DNA of 33,060 nucleotides from Pseudomonadota bacterium. Lineage in GTDB: Bacteria > Pseudomonadota > Gammaproteobacteria > Burkholderiales > Gallionellaceae. The position numbers and the translations under genes are program-made. The DNA lies in NCBI GenBank assembly GCA_021787435.1, contig JAJYLY010000022.1, forward strand, positions 1-33,060, written 5' to 3'. Under the pieces are notes generated by a model. It was not told the DNA's origin, did no database searches, and saw only the letters and a program-made list of their open reading frames with translations. Below are positions 17,329-26,282 of the stretch, piece by piece (within the stretch, counting starts at the first letter, position 1; every line of letters begins with the position of its first letter).

Positions 17329-20147
17329 ACTCTTTTTAAAGCTTGCTTCAAATAGATGCCGGTAACACTTTTCTTGTTTCTGGCAATGTCCTGCGGCGTA
17401 CCCTCTGCGATGATCTGCCCGCCGCCGCTGCCACCTTCGGGACCTAAGTCGATAACCCAGTCTGCGGTCTTGATCACATCTAGGTTGTGCTCAATTACGA
17501 CCAGCGTGTTACCTTGGTCGCGCAGCTTGTGGATCACGGTCAGCAGCAGTGCAATGTCGTGAAAGTGCAGTCCGGTGGTGGGTTCGTCCAGTATGTAAAG
17601 CGTGCGGCCGGTATCTCGTTTGGATAATTCCAACGACAGTTTGACGCGCTGCGCTTCACCGCCTGACAGGGTGGTGGCCGATTGTCCCAGTGTGATGTAG
17701 CCCAGCCCGACATCCAGCAGCGTTTGCAGTTTGCGGGCAATGACAGGCACAGCCTTGAAGAATTCAAAGGCGGCCTCAACCGTCAACTGAAGTATCTGCT
17801 GTATGTTTTTTCCCTTGTATTGGATTTCCAGCGTTTCACGGTTGTAGCGCTTGCCATGGCAAACATCGCAGGGTACATACACGTCCGGCATGAAATGCAT
17901 CTCCACCTTGATCACGCCGTCTCCCTGGCACGCTTCGCAGCGACCGCCCTTCACGTTGAAAGAGAAACGCCCCGGCCCGTATCCGCGCTCGCGCGCAGCA
18001 GGGACGCCAGCGAACAGCTCGCGTATGGGTGTGAAAAGACCCGTGTAGGTGGCAGGATTGGAGCGAGGCGTGCGACCTATGGGTGCCTGGTCTACGTTGA
18101 TCACCTTGTCGAAAAACTCGAGGCCCTTTACCGATGCGTAGGGCGCGGGTTCGATGTTGCTGCCATACAGATTCTGGGCTACCGCAGGATAAAGTGTGTC
18201 GTTGATTAGCGTGGATTTTCCCGAACCTGATACGCCGGTAACGCACACCAGCAGTCCGACAGGCAGATTGAGCGTGACGTCTTTGAGATTGTTGCCGGAA
18301 GCGCCCGTGATTTGGAGCATGCGTTCCGGAACGGGGGACATGCGTTTTTTTGGCATCGGGATATTGCGGCGTCCAGTCAGATAGTCGCCGGTCAGCGAAT
18401 GAACATTCTGGCAGATTTCTTCTGGTGTGCCTTGCGCCACGATCATTCCGCCATGCTCGCCCGCACCTGGCCCCATATCGATGACATGATCGGCATGACG
18501 GATTGCCTCTTCATCGTGCTCCACTACGATCACGCTGTTACCCATGTTGCGCAACTTGTAAAGGGTATTCAACAACCTGTCGTTGTCGCGCTGATGCAAT
18601 CCAATCGATGGCTCGTCCAGCACATACATCACCCCTGTCAATCCAGAGCCTATCTGGGAAGCCAGTCGGATGCGCTGCGCTTCTCCACCTGACAGCGTCT
18701 CAGCTGAACGCGCAAGGGTGAGGTAGTTCAGGCCGACGTTGTTCAGGAAGGCAAGCCTGCTTGCAATCTCATGCACGATCTTTTCCGCAATGGCCTGCTT
18801 TTGTCCTTGCAGTTTAAGGTTTTTGAAAAACTGCAACGACTCATGAAGTGGCAGCTCGCTGATCTCAAAAAGGCTTTTATCCATAAATCGCACATGGCGC
18901 GCCTCGAGGCGCAACCTTGTACCATTGCATTCGGGGCAGACACAGCTGTTGAGATATTTTGCAAGTTCTTCCCTGATGGCGGGTGAGTCTGTTTCCCTAT
19001 ATCGCCGTTCCAGATTGTTGACGACCCCCTCGAAAGCATGTTCGCGCAAGACAGATTTGCCGCGCTCGTTGATATACTGGAATGCGATTTGCTCCTTACC
19101 GCTCCCGTACAAAACAACCTGCTGAATTTTTTCGGGCAGGGTCTCGAAGGATTGCTCAAGATCGAAGTCGTAGTGCCTGGCAAGGCCGGACAGCAGCTGG
19201 TGATAGAATTGATTGCGCCTGTCCCAGCCTTTGATCGCGCCCGAACTCAGCGAAAGCTGAGGAAGGCTGACGATGCGTTTTGCATCAAAAAAACTGATTG
19301 AGCCAAGACCGTCGCATCTTGGGCATGCACCCATAGGATTGTTGAAAGAGAACAGGCGCGGTTCGAGCTCGGGCAGCGAGTAGTTGCATATCGGACAGGC
19401 GAATTTTGCAGAGAAAAGGTGTTCCTTCCCCGAATCCATTTCAACCGCCAAGGCGCGTCCGTCGGCATGGCGCAGCGCGGTTTCGAATGATTCGGCAAGC
19501 CTCTGTTTGGATTCAGCATTAACTCTGAGTCGGTCGACCACGATCTCTATGGTGTGCTTTTTGTTCTTATGCAAGGCTGGCAGCGAGTCGATCTCGTGCA
19601 CCGTACCGTCGATGCGCAGCCTGGTGAATCCCTGCGCGCGCAGTTCGTCGAACATCTCAAGTTGTTCGCCCTTTCGGTTCACCACCAAGGGTGAAAGGAT
19701 CATGATGCGCGTGCCCTCATTTAGCGCAAGTACATGGTCGACCATTTGGCCTACGCTTTGCGCTTGCAACACCAGATCATGTTCTGGGCAATAAGGATCG
19801 CCTGCGCGCGCAAACAGCAGGCGCAGATAGTCGTGAATTTCCGTGACGGTGCCGACCGTGGAGCGTGGGTTGTGCGAGGTGGCTTTTTGTTCGATCGCGA
19901 TCGCAGGTGACAAACCCTCGATCAGATCCACGTCCGGTTTTTCCATCAGCTGCAGGAACTGGCGCGCATAGGCGGAAAGCGATTCCACATAGCGGCGTTG
20001 TCCTTCAGCGTAAAGGGTGTCGAAGGCGAGCGAGGACTTTCCCGAGCCTGAAAGGCCCGTGATCACCACCAGTTTGTGGCTAGGCAGATCGAGGTCGATG
20101 TTTTTAAGGTTGTGGGTGCGCGCACCGCGTATCTTGATACTGTTCAT
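17325..20147 (-). CDS. uvrA: UvrABC excinuclease subunit A
   Basis: DNA-damage sensor of nucleotide excision repair. It has 940 residues and two ABC ATPase modules. Walker A motifs are GLSGSGKSS (31-39) and GVSGSGKST (about 638-646), with signatures [11 protein letters not shown] (about 485) and [11 protein letters not shown] (about 827). Zinc ligands are Cys251/254/275/278 and Cys737/740/760/763. All key motifs are intact. It follows cyoE after 96 bp, with its own predicted promoter, and overlaps arfB by 4 bp. The start is the only plausible ATG; a good ribosome-binding site is not evident. Confidence 0.98.
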   Translation of the reverse strand: MNSIKIRGARTHNLKNIDLDLPSHKLVVITGLSGSGKSSLAFDTLYAEGQRRYVESLSAYARQFLQLMEKPDVDLIEGLSPAIAIEQKATSHNPRSTVGTVTEIHDYLRLLFARAGDPYCPEHDLVLQAQSVGQMVDHVLALNEGTRIMILSPLVVNRKGEQLEMFDELRAQGFTRLRIDGTVHEIDSLPALHKNKKHTIEIVVDRLRVNAESKQRLAESFETALRHADGRALAVEMDSGKEHLFSAKFACPICNYSLPELEPRLFSFNNPMGACPRCDGLGSISFFDAKRIVSLPQLSLSSGAIKGWDRRNQFYHQLLSGLARHYDFDLEQSFETLPEKIQQVVLYGSGKEQIAFQYINERGKSVLREHAFEGVVNNLERRYRETDSPAIREELAKYLNSCVCPECNGTRLRLEARHVRFMDKSLFEISELPLHESLQFFKNLKLQGQKQAIAEKIVHEIASRLAFLNNVGLNYLTLARSAETLSGGEAQRIRLASQIGSGLTGVMYVLDEPSIGLHQRDNDRLLNTLYKLRNMGNSVIVVEHDEEAIRHADHVIDMGPGAGEHGGMIVAQGTPEEICQNVHSLTGDYLTGRRNIPMPKKRMSPVPERMLQITGASGNNLKDVTLNLPVGLLVCVTGVSGSGKSTLINDTLYPAVAQNLYGSNIEPAPYASVKGLEFFDKVINVDQAPIGRTPRSNPATYTGLFTPIRELFAGVPAARERGYGPGRFSFNVKGGRCEACQGDGVIKVEMHFMPDVYVPCDVCHGKRYNRETLEIQYKGKNIQQILQLTVEAAFEFFKAVPVIARKLQTLLDVGLGYITLGQSATTLSGGEAQRVKLSLELSKRDTGRTLYILDEPTTGLHFHDIALLLTVIHKLRDQGNTLVVIEHNLDVIKTADWVIDLGPEGGSGGGQIIAEGTPQDIARNKKSVTGIYLKQALKRV

Positions 20148-20176
20148 GATGGCCAGGAAGATTGAAACGACCTGTC

Positions 20177-20205
20177 AATATACGCGATTTGAAGCGCTTT
20201 CCCAA
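20177..20205 (-). promoter_or_regulatory. Predicted uvrA promoter, possible degenerate LexA site
   Basis: On the - strand TTGGGA (20205-20200) and TATATT (20182-20177) are spaced 17 bp, about 30 bp upstream of the uvrA ATG. The -10 overlaps CTGTCAATATACGCGA (20172-20187, + strand), which keeps the left CTGT half of the E. coli LexA consensus and the central AT run but not the right half (10 of 16 positions). SOS control is plausible for uvrA but weakly supported. Confidence 0.4.
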
Positions 20206-20206
20206 G

Positions 20207-20235
20207 TCCGTACTCATAACGAAGAAGAGTACGGA
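20207..20235. repeat. 9-bp inverted repeat between cyoE and uvrA
   Basis: TCCGTACTC and GAGTACGGA form a perfect 9-bp repeat around an 11-nt loop, beginning 8 bp after the cyoE stop. No T-run follows on the - strand, so it is not a standard intrinsic terminator. It could stabilise the 3' end of the cyo mRNA, or act as an operator next to the uvrA -35. Confidence 0.5.
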
Positions 20236-20243
20236 AGGATAGG

Positions 20244-21146
20244 TCAGCGAGACGCCACCGATAAGATGGGCGCGGCGTTGAGTGCGGATTTCGGGATGAA
20301 ATCGACCGACATCATCAGGCTCATCGCCATCACCATCAGAATGGAATAGCCGAAAGATTTTTTCGCCCAGCGTCTGTCATCCACGCATTTGCGATCGCGC
20401 CATGTCGACCTTGTCCAGGCCAGACCGAGTGCGAGCATCACCGCAAGATAACTTATGCCGGTATTGTGGGTGAAGAATAACAAAAGCGCGCACAACGTGA
20501 AAACAGCCACATAAAAAGGCATGTCGCGTTTCACGCGGGCGACGCCGTGAACCACAGGTAACACCGGTATGGAGGCGCGCGCATAGTCCTGCAGGTGCAG
20601 TATCGCGATCGCATAGGCATGGGGAAGCTGCCAGAAGGCGTATATTGCAAAAAGGATTACCCCTGCCATATCCAAGTGTCCGCTGGTTGCGCAATAGCCG
20701 GCCAGCGGAGGTACCGCGCCGGACAGGCTACCCACCCATGTCCCGTGAGCGGTTCTTTTCAGCCACATGCTGTAGAGCACTACATAAACCAGAAGACCCG
20801 CGAAGGTGACCAGTGCCGTCAGGAGATTGGCAAATGATACAAGCAGCGCCAGTCCGAAAATAGAAAGCAGTAGGCCCAGCAACAATGCGTGATTTGCCGG
20901 TATCCTTTTCTGTACTAGGGGACGATTGCGGGTGCGCTGCATCAGCGAGTCGATGTCCTGGTCGATGAAGTTGTTGAGTGCGCAGCCGCCGCCGATCGCC
21001 AGTGCGATGCCGGCCAGCGTCGCAGCAAAGGTCAGCGTGTTGAAATCTCCGCGGCTGCCCAGAAACAGGCCTCCAGCCGCGGAGATCAGGTTGCCGAAGA
21101 TGATGCCAGGCTTGGTGAGGTTGAGGTAATCCTTGAAGGTGTTCAT
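20244..21146 (-). CDS. cyoE: Protoheme IX farnesyltransferase (heme O synthase)
   Basis: UbiA-family membrane prenyltransferase making heme O, the cofactor of the bo3 oxidase. It has 300 residues and several transmembrane segments. The prenyl-diphosphate motif NxxxDxxxD is Asn58, Asp62 and Asp66 ([20 protein letters not shown]). A second cytosolic loop has [15 protein letters not shown], as in CyoE. The ATG at 21146 is chosen, 2 bp after the cyoD stop and giving [20 protein letters not shown]. An upstream TTG at 21152 would add two residues. It closes the cyo operon. Confidence 0.96.
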   Translation of the reverse strand: MNTFKDYLNLTKPGIIFGNLISAAGGLFLGSRGDFNTLTFAATLAGIALAIGGGCALNNFIDQDIDSLMQRTRNRPLVQKRIPANHALLLGLLLSIFGLALLVSFANLLTALVTFAGLLVYVVLYSMWLKRTAHGTWVGSLSGAVPPLAGYCATSGHLDMAGVILFAIYAFWQLPHAYAIAILHLQDYARASIPVLPVVHGVARVKRDMPFYVAVFTLCALLLFFTHNTGISYLAVMLALGLAWTRSTWRDRKCVDDRRWAKKSFGYSILMVMAMSLMMSVDFIPKSALNAAPILSVASR

Positions 21147-21148
21147 GC

Positions 21149-21475
21149 TCAATGCATCATGGGCATCATGCGTATGCCGGTGTTGTACATGATCCAGAGC
21201 GTACCCACGACCAGCAGTGCGATGATGATCAGCGTGTAGATCAATATCATCACATTCCAGCGTTGCGAAGGGGAGCTGTCTAGATGCAGGAAGAAATGCA
21301 TCTGTGCTATGACTTGCAGCACGGCCAGTGAAACGATGACGGCCAAGGTCAGCGATATCGGAAAATGTCCGACTGCCACCATGCCGAAGGAAACCAGAGT
21401 GAGCAGCAGCGATATGATGAACCCTGTCGTATTGCTGGTGGACGTGACATGTGCGTGTTCGGTGTGGTCTTGCAT
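21149..21475 (-). CDS. cyoD: Cytochrome o ubiquinol oxidase subunit IV
   Basis: Small integral subunit of the bo3 oxidase. It has 108 residues with three transmembrane helices (about 18-36, 44-65 and 75-98) and the family motif VLQVIAQMHFFLHLD, joined to a short His-rich N-terminus. It follows cyoC with a gap of 1 bp and is followed by cyoE, fully in operon order. Confidence is high from family likeness and context. Confidence 0.95.
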   Translation of the reverse strand: MQDHTEHAHVTSTSNTTGFIISLLLTLVSFGMVAVGHFPISLTLAVIVSLAVLQVIAQMHFFLHLDSSPSQRWNVMILIYTLIIIALLVVGTLWIMYNTGIRMMPMMH

Positions 21476-21476
21476 G

Positions 21477-22091
21477 TTATAAAACTCCCATGAGGTAGAC
21501 GATGGTGAACACCATGATCCAGATGATGTCCAAAAAATGCCAGAACAGGCTGAGTCTTAACAGCCGTGAAGTGATCGCAGGCGTGATGCCTTTGAAGTAG
21601 AGTTGTCCCATCATCACGCCCATCCAGATCAGGCCTATGCTTACGTGGGCGCCGTGCGTGCCGACCAGTCCAAAGAAGGCCGAGAGGAATCCGCTGCGAT
21701 CGGGACCGTTTCCTTCCATCGCGAGGTGGGTGAATTCATTTATCTCCATACCAACAAATCCCAGACCCAGCAGCGCGGTCAGCATCAACCACTTCAGCGT
21801 AGCGGAACGATCCTTCTTGTGCATTGAAATCATCGCAAAGCCGTTGGAGAAGCTGGAGAAAAGCAGGAACATGGTTTCGATGAACACATATCTTAGATCG
21901 AAAAGTTCCTTTCCAGTGGGCCCGTCAGCATAGTTGTGGCGAAGCACGGCATAGGTTGCAAACAGCGATGCGAACAGGATGCAGTCTGTCATCAGGTATA
22001 TCCAGAAGCCAAACAGCGCATTCTCCTTGCCATCATGATGTTCCTCATGATGTGTATGCAAATGATCAGCGGTCAACGTGGTAGCGCTCAT
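21477..22091 (-). CDS. cyoC: Cytochrome o ubiquinol oxidase subunit III
   Basis: Subunit III of the bo3 oxidase, 204 residues, five predicted transmembrane helices. Family segments include FGFWIYLMTDCILFASLFAT, GMEINEFTHLAMEGNGPDRS, FFGLVGTHGAHVSIGLIWM and the C-terminal LFWHFLDIIWIMVFT. A His-rich cytosolic N-terminus (HLHTHHEEHH) is also seen in E. coli CyoC. It lies 5 bp after cyoB. Confidence 0.97.
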   Translation of the reverse strand: MSATTLTADHLHTHHEEHHDGKENALFGFWIYLMTDCILFASLFATYAVLRHNYADGPTGKELFDLRYVFIETMFLLFSSFSNGFAMISMHKKDRSATLKWLMLTALLGLGFVGMEINEFTHLAMEGNGPDRSGFLSAFFGLVGTHGAHVSIGLIWMGVMMGQLYFKGITPAITSRLLRLSLFWHFLDIIWIMVFTIVYLMGVL

Positions 22092-22096
22092 TTCAA

Positions 22097-24124
22097 TTAT
22101 CCTTGAGTAATCATGTCGTGGTGTGAGAGGCCGGAAGGGCCGGATGAGGCGGCCTGGGCGCCGTTCTTCTCGATGCGTGCGACTTCTTCGGCGCTCAGCA
22201 TGTAATCAACATTTTCGTCGCTGGCACGCATCACGATTGCAGCCATGATGGCCAGCGTGCTTGCAATCACCATCCACCAGATATGCCATACGATGGCAAA
22301 ACCGAAAACGAAGGTGAATGCGCCGATGGCTACGCCCACTCCGCTGTTGCGCGGCATGTGTATCGGGCTGTAAGGTGCTTCTGCGCGGTGTGGTATGCCG
22401 TGTTCCTTCATGTAGGCCAGCGCATCCAGCGATTCCACATGCGGCACTTTGGCGAAATTATAGAAAGGCGGAGGAGAGGTGACCGACCATTCCAGTGAAT
22501 GGCTGTCCCAGATGTCGCCCGTTGTATCGCGTAATGCTTCGCGGTTCTTGATGCTCACATAAAGCTGTGCTGCCTGGCAGAAGATGCCGTAGCTGATCAG
22601 GATGGTGCCTGCAAGCGCGATCAGGAGGTATGGCTGCCAGATCGGGTTGTCGTAATGAACCAACCGACGCGGCATGCCCATGAAGCCCAGAGCATAGAGC
22701 GGCATGAACGCGAGATAGAATCCGCCCAGCCACGACCAGAATGCGCGGCGACCCCATTTTTCATCCAGCTTGAAGCCGAACATCTTGGGGAACCAGAATG
22801 AGTATCCTGCGAAGTAACCGAACAGCGCGCCTGGGATCAGCATGTTATGGAAATGCGCAACCAGAAACTCGGTGTTGTGCAGCACAAAGTCTGCGCCGGG
22901 AACGGAGAGCAGAACCCCTGTCATTCCGCCTATGGTGAACGTGATGATGAAGCCTATGCTCCACAGCATCGGTGTGGTGAATTCAATGCGGCCGCGATAC
23001 ATCGTGAAAAGCCAGTTGAATATTTTTACACCGGTGGGTACTGCGATGATCATTGTGGCGATGCCAAAAAACGAGTTCACGTCCGCGCCTGCGCCCATGG
23101 TGAAGAAGTGGTGCAGCCAGACGATGAAGGAAAGAAAGGCAATCGCGATGGAGGCGTAGACCATGGACGCATAGCCGAACAGCCTCTTGTGCGAGAAGGT
23201 CGATACCACTTCGGAGTAGATGCCGAAAGCCGGCAGAATCACGATGTAGACCTCGGGATGACCCCAGACCCAGAACAGGTTGGTGAACATCATCTGATTT
23301 CCGCCCATGCCGGCCGTAAAGAAATGCATGTCCAGATAGCGGTCTAGCGTGAGCAGGAACAGGGTGACGGTGAGAACCGGGAACGAGAGCATGATGAGCA
23401 CGGTAGTCACGAGGATGGTCCAGGTGAACACGGGAATTTTCATCATCGACATGCCGGGTGCACGCATTTTTATGATGGTCACGAAAAAATTGATCCCAGT
23501 GAGCAGCGTGCCGATGCCGCCGAGCTGCAGGCTCCACATCCAGTAATCCACGCCGGAACCCGGGCTGAATTGTATTTCAGACAACGGGGGGTATCCAGAC
23601 CAGCCTGCTTGTGAGAAGTCCCCAACTGCCAATGACACCATCACCAAACCGGCGCTGGCCACGGTGAGCCAGAAGCTCACGGAATTCAGGAATGGGAAGG
23701 CGACATCACGGGCGCCGATCTGCAAGGGCACGACGTAGTTCATCAGGCCGATGAAGAAGGGCATGGCCACGAAGATGATCATGATCGTGCCATGCGCACT
23801 GAAAATCTGGTTGTAGTGTTCAGGTGGCAGGAATCCCTGACCCAATCCTTCCGCATAGGCCTGATGGATGCGCATCATGATGGCATCCGAGAAACCGCGC
23901 AGCATCATGACGACGGCCAGAATGATGTACATCACACCTATGCGCTTGTGATCCACGCTGGTGAGCCATTCCCGCCAGAGGTATCCCCATTGACCCTGCT
24001 GGGTGACCCAGCCGAGTATCAAAAGGCCTATCAGCGCTGAAATGCCCAATGCGCTCATGATAATAGGGTTGGTATATGGAATGGCCGACAACGTCAGTTT
24101 TCCGAAAAGTGCCGATTCGAACAT
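22097..24124 (-). CDS. cyoB: Cytochrome o ubiquinol oxidase subunit I
   Basis: Catalytic heme-copper subunit that reduces O2 and pumps protons. It has 675 residues and about 15 helices. Heme and CuB ligands are present: His111, His289 with the cross-linked-type Tyr293 (WGHPEVY), His338-His339, His424 and His426 (VAHFHNM). The K-channel Lys367 is conserved. The E. coli ubiquinone-site residues Arg71, Asp75, His98 and Gln101 correspond to Arg76, Asp80, His103 and Gln106 here, which supports a quinol rather than a cytochrome c substrate. It is preceded by cyoA at an 11-bp gap. Confidence 0.98.
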   Translation of the reverse strand: MFESALFGKLTLSAIPYTNPIIMSALGISALIGLLILGWVTQQGQWGYLWREWLTSVDHKRIGVMYIILAVVMMLRGFSDAIMMRIHQAYAEGLGQGFLPPEHYNQIFSAHGTIMIIFVAMPFFIGLMNYVVPLQIGARDVAFPFLNSVSFWLTVASAGLVMVSLAVGDFSQAGWSGYPPLSEIQFSPGSGVDYWMWSLQLGGIGTLLTGINFFVTIIKMRAPGMSMMKIPVFTWTILVTTVLIMLSFPVLTVTLFLLTLDRYLDMHFFTAGMGGNQMMFTNLFWVWGHPEVYIVILPAFGIYSEVVSTFSHKRLFGYASMVYASIAIAFLSFIVWLHHFFTMGAGADVNSFFGIATMIIAVPTGVKIFNWLFTMYRGRIEFTTPMLWSIGFIITFTIGGMTGVLLSVPGADFVLHNTEFLVAHFHNMLIPGALFGYFAGYSFWFPKMFGFKLDEKWGRRAFWSWLGGFYLAFMPLYALGFMGMPRRLVHYDNPIWQPYLLIALAGTILISYGIFCQAAQLYVSIKNREALRDTTGDIWDSHSLEWSVTSPPPFYNFAKVPHVESLDALAYMKEHGIPHRAEAPYSPIHMPRNSGVGVAIGAFTFVFGFAIVWHIWWMVIASTLAIMAAIVMRASDENVDYMLSAEEVARIEKNGAQAASSGPSGLSHHDMITQG

Positions 24125-24135
24125 GGTGGTATCCT

Positions 24136-25056
24136 CTACTTTTGTGCCTGCATCAGGCGGGTATGGTTCTCGTGGGATGCAGACATCTGGCTCATCGACT
24201 CGCTTGGCGCATATTTCTGCAGGATGGTTTGAAAGAGTCCGGGCTCAACGTTGGCGTAGTAAGCTGGCTTGTCATTTTCGCTGGGCTCTTCCAGTTGCTT
24301 GAAGCGGCTGCCGTCTAGGCTTTGACCTATTGTCTTGGTCTCTTTGAGCCAACTCTGGAAGGCTTCAGGGGTGGTTGCTTCGACTTCGAAATTCATGCCC
24401 GAAAATCCTTCGCCGCTGAATTGGGTGTTGAGGCCTCTATATGTGCCAGCCGTATCGGCAAGCAGGTTGAGTTCGGTCTGCATGCCGGCCATCGCATAGA
24501 TCTGCCCGCCCAGGCGCGGTAGGAAAAAGGAGGTCATGACAGAATCTGATGTGATGTGAAAGGTAACTGGCGTACCGACCGGCATGACCAGCTTGTTGAC
24601 TGTCGCCACACCTTGTTCAGGGTAGATGAAGAGCCATTTCCAGTCCATCGCGACCACCTCCACGACCATGGGTTTGACTGCTGAGGCCAATGGTTTCTCG
24701 GGAGTCAGCGCATGCGTGGAGCGCCATACAAGGATGCTCAATATCAATACGATGATTGCAGGCACCGTCCATACTACGGCTTCAATCGCATGGGAATTGT
24801 CCCATTTGGGCGTATAGCTTGCGTCCTTGTTGCTCGCCCGGTATTTCCAGGCAAAGGCGAAGGTCATGATGATCACGGGTATCACCACGATCAGCATCAA
24901 GCCGAAGGCAGTCAGGATGAGGTGCATTTCATCCGCAGCGATGGGGCCTTTAGGGTCTAGCAGCGCCCAGGGACTGTTGCCGCAGTCTCCTTCGCAGGCG
25001 TATCCCAATCCGGGATACAGGAACAGCGGCAAGAGTTTGATCCACAGTTTTTTCAT
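24136..25056 (-). CDS. cyoA: Cytochrome o ubiquinol oxidase subunit II
   Basis: Subunit II, 306 residues: N-terminal export signal, two transmembrane helices (about 45-70 and 90-110), and a periplasmic cupredoxin domain with [16 protein letters not shown]. The CuA Cys/His ligands of cytochrome c oxidases are absent, as in quinol oxidases. E. coli CyoA is a lipoprotein; here Cys21 follows LGYA, so the lipobox is imperfect, and Cys25 follows closely. It is the first gene of the operon, downstream of an A+T-rich promoter region. Confidence 0.97.
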   Translation of the reverse strand: MKKLWIKLLPLFLYPGLGYACEGDCGNSPWALLDPKGPIAADEMHLILTAFGLMLIVVIPVIIMTFAFAWKYRASNKDASYTPKWDNSHAIEAVVWTVPAIIVLILSILVWRSTHALTPEKPLASAVKPMVVEVVAMDWKWLFIYPEQGVATVNKLVMPVGTPVTFHITSDSVMTSFFLPRLGGQIYAMAGMQTELNLLADTAGTYRGLNTQFSGEGFSGMNFEVEATTPEAFQSWLKETKTIGQSLDGSRFKQLEEPSENDKPAYYANVEPGLFQTILQKYAPSESMSQMSASHENHTRLMQAQK

Positions 25057-25166
25057 GGCATTTGCAATATGATTAAAATTTCGCGGGTTCTACTTATTAT
25101 CGAGAGCAACTCTTGCACATCCATCGCTTCAATTTCTGATTTGACGCATGTGCTGTCACTTCGTTC

Positions 25167-25172
25167 ATTATA
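25167..25172 (-). promoter_or_regulatory. Candidate cyo-operon -10 element
   Basis: The - strand has a consensus TATAAT within an A+T-rich run about 110 bp upstream of cyoA. No TTGACA-like -35 is found at 16-18 bp, so the promoter may need an activator. The nearby inverted repeat at 25210-25237 is centred about 63 bp upstream of the predicted start (about 25160). Confidence 0.45.
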
Positions 25173-25209
25173 TATAATAAAATGCTAATAAGATTGATGT
25201 TGCGCAATA

Positions 25210-25237
25210 ATCGTTAACATTTCATATGGTTAACGAT
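25210..25237. promoter_or_regulatory. Perfect 9-bp inverted repeat, likely operator of cyo
   Basis: ATCGTTAAC and GTTAACGAT are separated by 10 bp. The symmetry is perfect and the half-sites contain GTTAAC, itself a palindrome. It is not an FNR box (TTGAT-N4-ATCAA) or a CRP site. The spacing of half-sites (about 19 bp centre to centre) suggests a dimer or two dimers of an unknown regulator on adjacent faces of the DNA. Confidence 0.55.
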
Positions 25238-25307
25238 CCAAATAGCTTTTTGGAAATAAGGGTTTCCATTAGGACCGAATTTCAAAGTGATGGAACTGCA
25301 GGGATGC

Positions 25308-25332
25308 GGCTTAAGGCTTGAGGCTTGAGGCT
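25308..25332. repeat. Tandem heptamer repeat GGCTTGA
   Basis: Three and a half units: GGCTTAA, GGCTTGA, GGCTTGA, then GGCT. It lies between the cyo operator and the yebC terminator. On the - strand the unit reads TCAAGCC; runs of this kind turn up between genes in diverse proteobacteria and yield spurious SLKPQAS-like frames. No function is known to me. Confidence 0.7.
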
Positions 25333-25353
25333 GGTGCGAGGAGGATGGAGGGC

Positions 25354-25380
25354 AAAAAAACGGCGGTCTAGACCGCCGTT
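25354..25380 (-). terminator. Intrinsic terminator after yebC
   Basis: Perfect inverted repeat AACGGCGGT-CTAG-ACCGCCGTT (25359-25380). On the - strand it is followed by a run of T residues (25360-25354). It lies 57 bp beyond the yebC stop codon, in the direction of yebC transcription, and insulates the cyo operon. Confidence 0.88.
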
Positions 25381-25436
25381 GTAAAATTTTCCGACAGACC
25401 GTCAATCTGACCGGATTTGGAGAAAACCTAGGTTCG

Positions 25437-26138
25437 TTAAGCGGCTAGCCCCGCATACACATTCTGCACGTCGTCATCGGCGTCGATTGCTTCCAGAAAT
25501 GCTTCGACTTCTTCGCGTTCGGCATCGTTCAACGTCAGCGGATTCCGAGGCCGGTAACCCAGTTGCGCTGATTGCACGGTGAAGCCGAAATTGGGCAGCG
25601 CACGGCATACCGTATCCAGATCGGCAGGCTCAGTCAAAAACAGCATCGCACCTTCATCGGAAGGTTCGAAATCCTGTGCGCCAGCTTCGATGGCGGCAAG
25701 CTCCGCATCCGCACCCTTGGTGCTGGGCAAGGCTTCTATCATGCCCAGATAATCGAAGTCCCACGAAACCGAGCCTGAGGCGCCAAGCTGGCCCTTGCGA
25801 AACAGCACGCGTATGTTGGGGTAGGTGCGGTTGACATTGTCTGTCAGGCATTCGACGATCACCGGCACGTGATGCGGGGCAAATCCTTCATAGGTCAGCC
25901 GCTCGAGACTCATGCCTCCGTCGAGCAGGCCTGCCCCTTTCTTGATGGCTCGCTCCAGCGTTTCCTTGGGCATGGATGCCTTTTTCGCCTGTTCAACCAC
26001 GAGTCTCAAGCGTGGGTTCATGTCGGGGTCGGCGCCTGCTCGGGCAGCGACCATGATTTCCTTGGACAGTTTGCCGAAGATGCGCCCCTTGGCATTTGCG
26101 GCGATTTCCTTGTGTCTGGCTTTCCACTGTGCGCCCAT
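25437..26138 (-). CDS. YebC/PmpR-family protein, YeeN type
   Basis: TACO1/YebC-family protein of 233 residues. The start [20 protein letters not shown] differs from the MAGHSKWANIKHRK of classical YebC and is closer to the YeeN branch. Family segments are [51 protein letters not shown] and [11 protein letters not shown]. Members have been described as transcription regulators (PmpR), and more recently as ribosome-associated factors that ease stalling; which applies here cannot be told. The frame is open 132 bp further upstream, but the ATG at 26138 matches the family N-terminus. Confidence 0.9.
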   Translation of the reverse strand: MGAQWKARHKEIAANAKGRIFGKLSKEIMVAARAGADPDMNPRLRLVVEQAKKASMPKETLERAIKKGAGLLDGGMSLERLTYEGFAPHHVPVIVECLTDNVNRTYPNIRVLFRKGQLGASGSVSWDFDYLGMIEALPSTKGADAELAAIEAGAQDFEPSDEGAMLFLTEPADLDTVCRALPNFGFTVQSAQLGYRPRNPLTLNDAEREEVEAFLEAIDADDDVQNVYAGLAA

Positions 26139-26159
26139 TGCATTCTCTAATTGGATATT

Positions 26160-26189
26160 GATATAGAGGCTATCTTGCCTCAACTGCAA
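26160..26189 (-). promoter_or_regulatory. Candidate yebC promoter
   Basis: On the - strand TTGCAG (26189-26184) and TATATC (26165-26160) are spaced 18 bp, just upstream of the yebC ATG at 26138. A small GAGGC/GCCTC inverted repeat (26166-26181) fills the spacer. It supports the shorter reading of yebC, since the longer frame would include the promoter. Confidence 0.35.
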
Positions 26190-26282
26190 GAATGTATCAA
26201 TCATCGTCAACCCAAAATGCTGCTGCCGCAGCGCGTATGTGCTGCTAAAATGCGGGACGAGTTCAATCACATTCTATGAGCC

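Larger units (their letters stand above)
25057..25436. other. Intergenic region between yebC and cyoA
   Basis: This 380-bp gap holds the yebC terminator (25354-25380), a heptamer tandem repeat (25308-25332), a 9-bp inverted repeat (25210-25237) and a TATAAT-type -10 for the cyo operon (25167-25172), each listed separately. A 63-codon frame on the - strand (25214-25405) runs through the repeat and terminator and is rejected as a gene. Confidence 0.7.

Noticed and set aside
25214..25405. 63-codon frame on the - strand between yebC and cyoA
   Set aside because: It reads through the yebC terminator, the heptamer repeat and part of the cyo operator; the repeat creates its QASSLKPH segment.
25437..26270. 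Longer 277-residue version of the YebC-family protein
   Set aside because: The extra N-terminus has no family counterpart and would cover the candidate promoter; the family start is at 26138.
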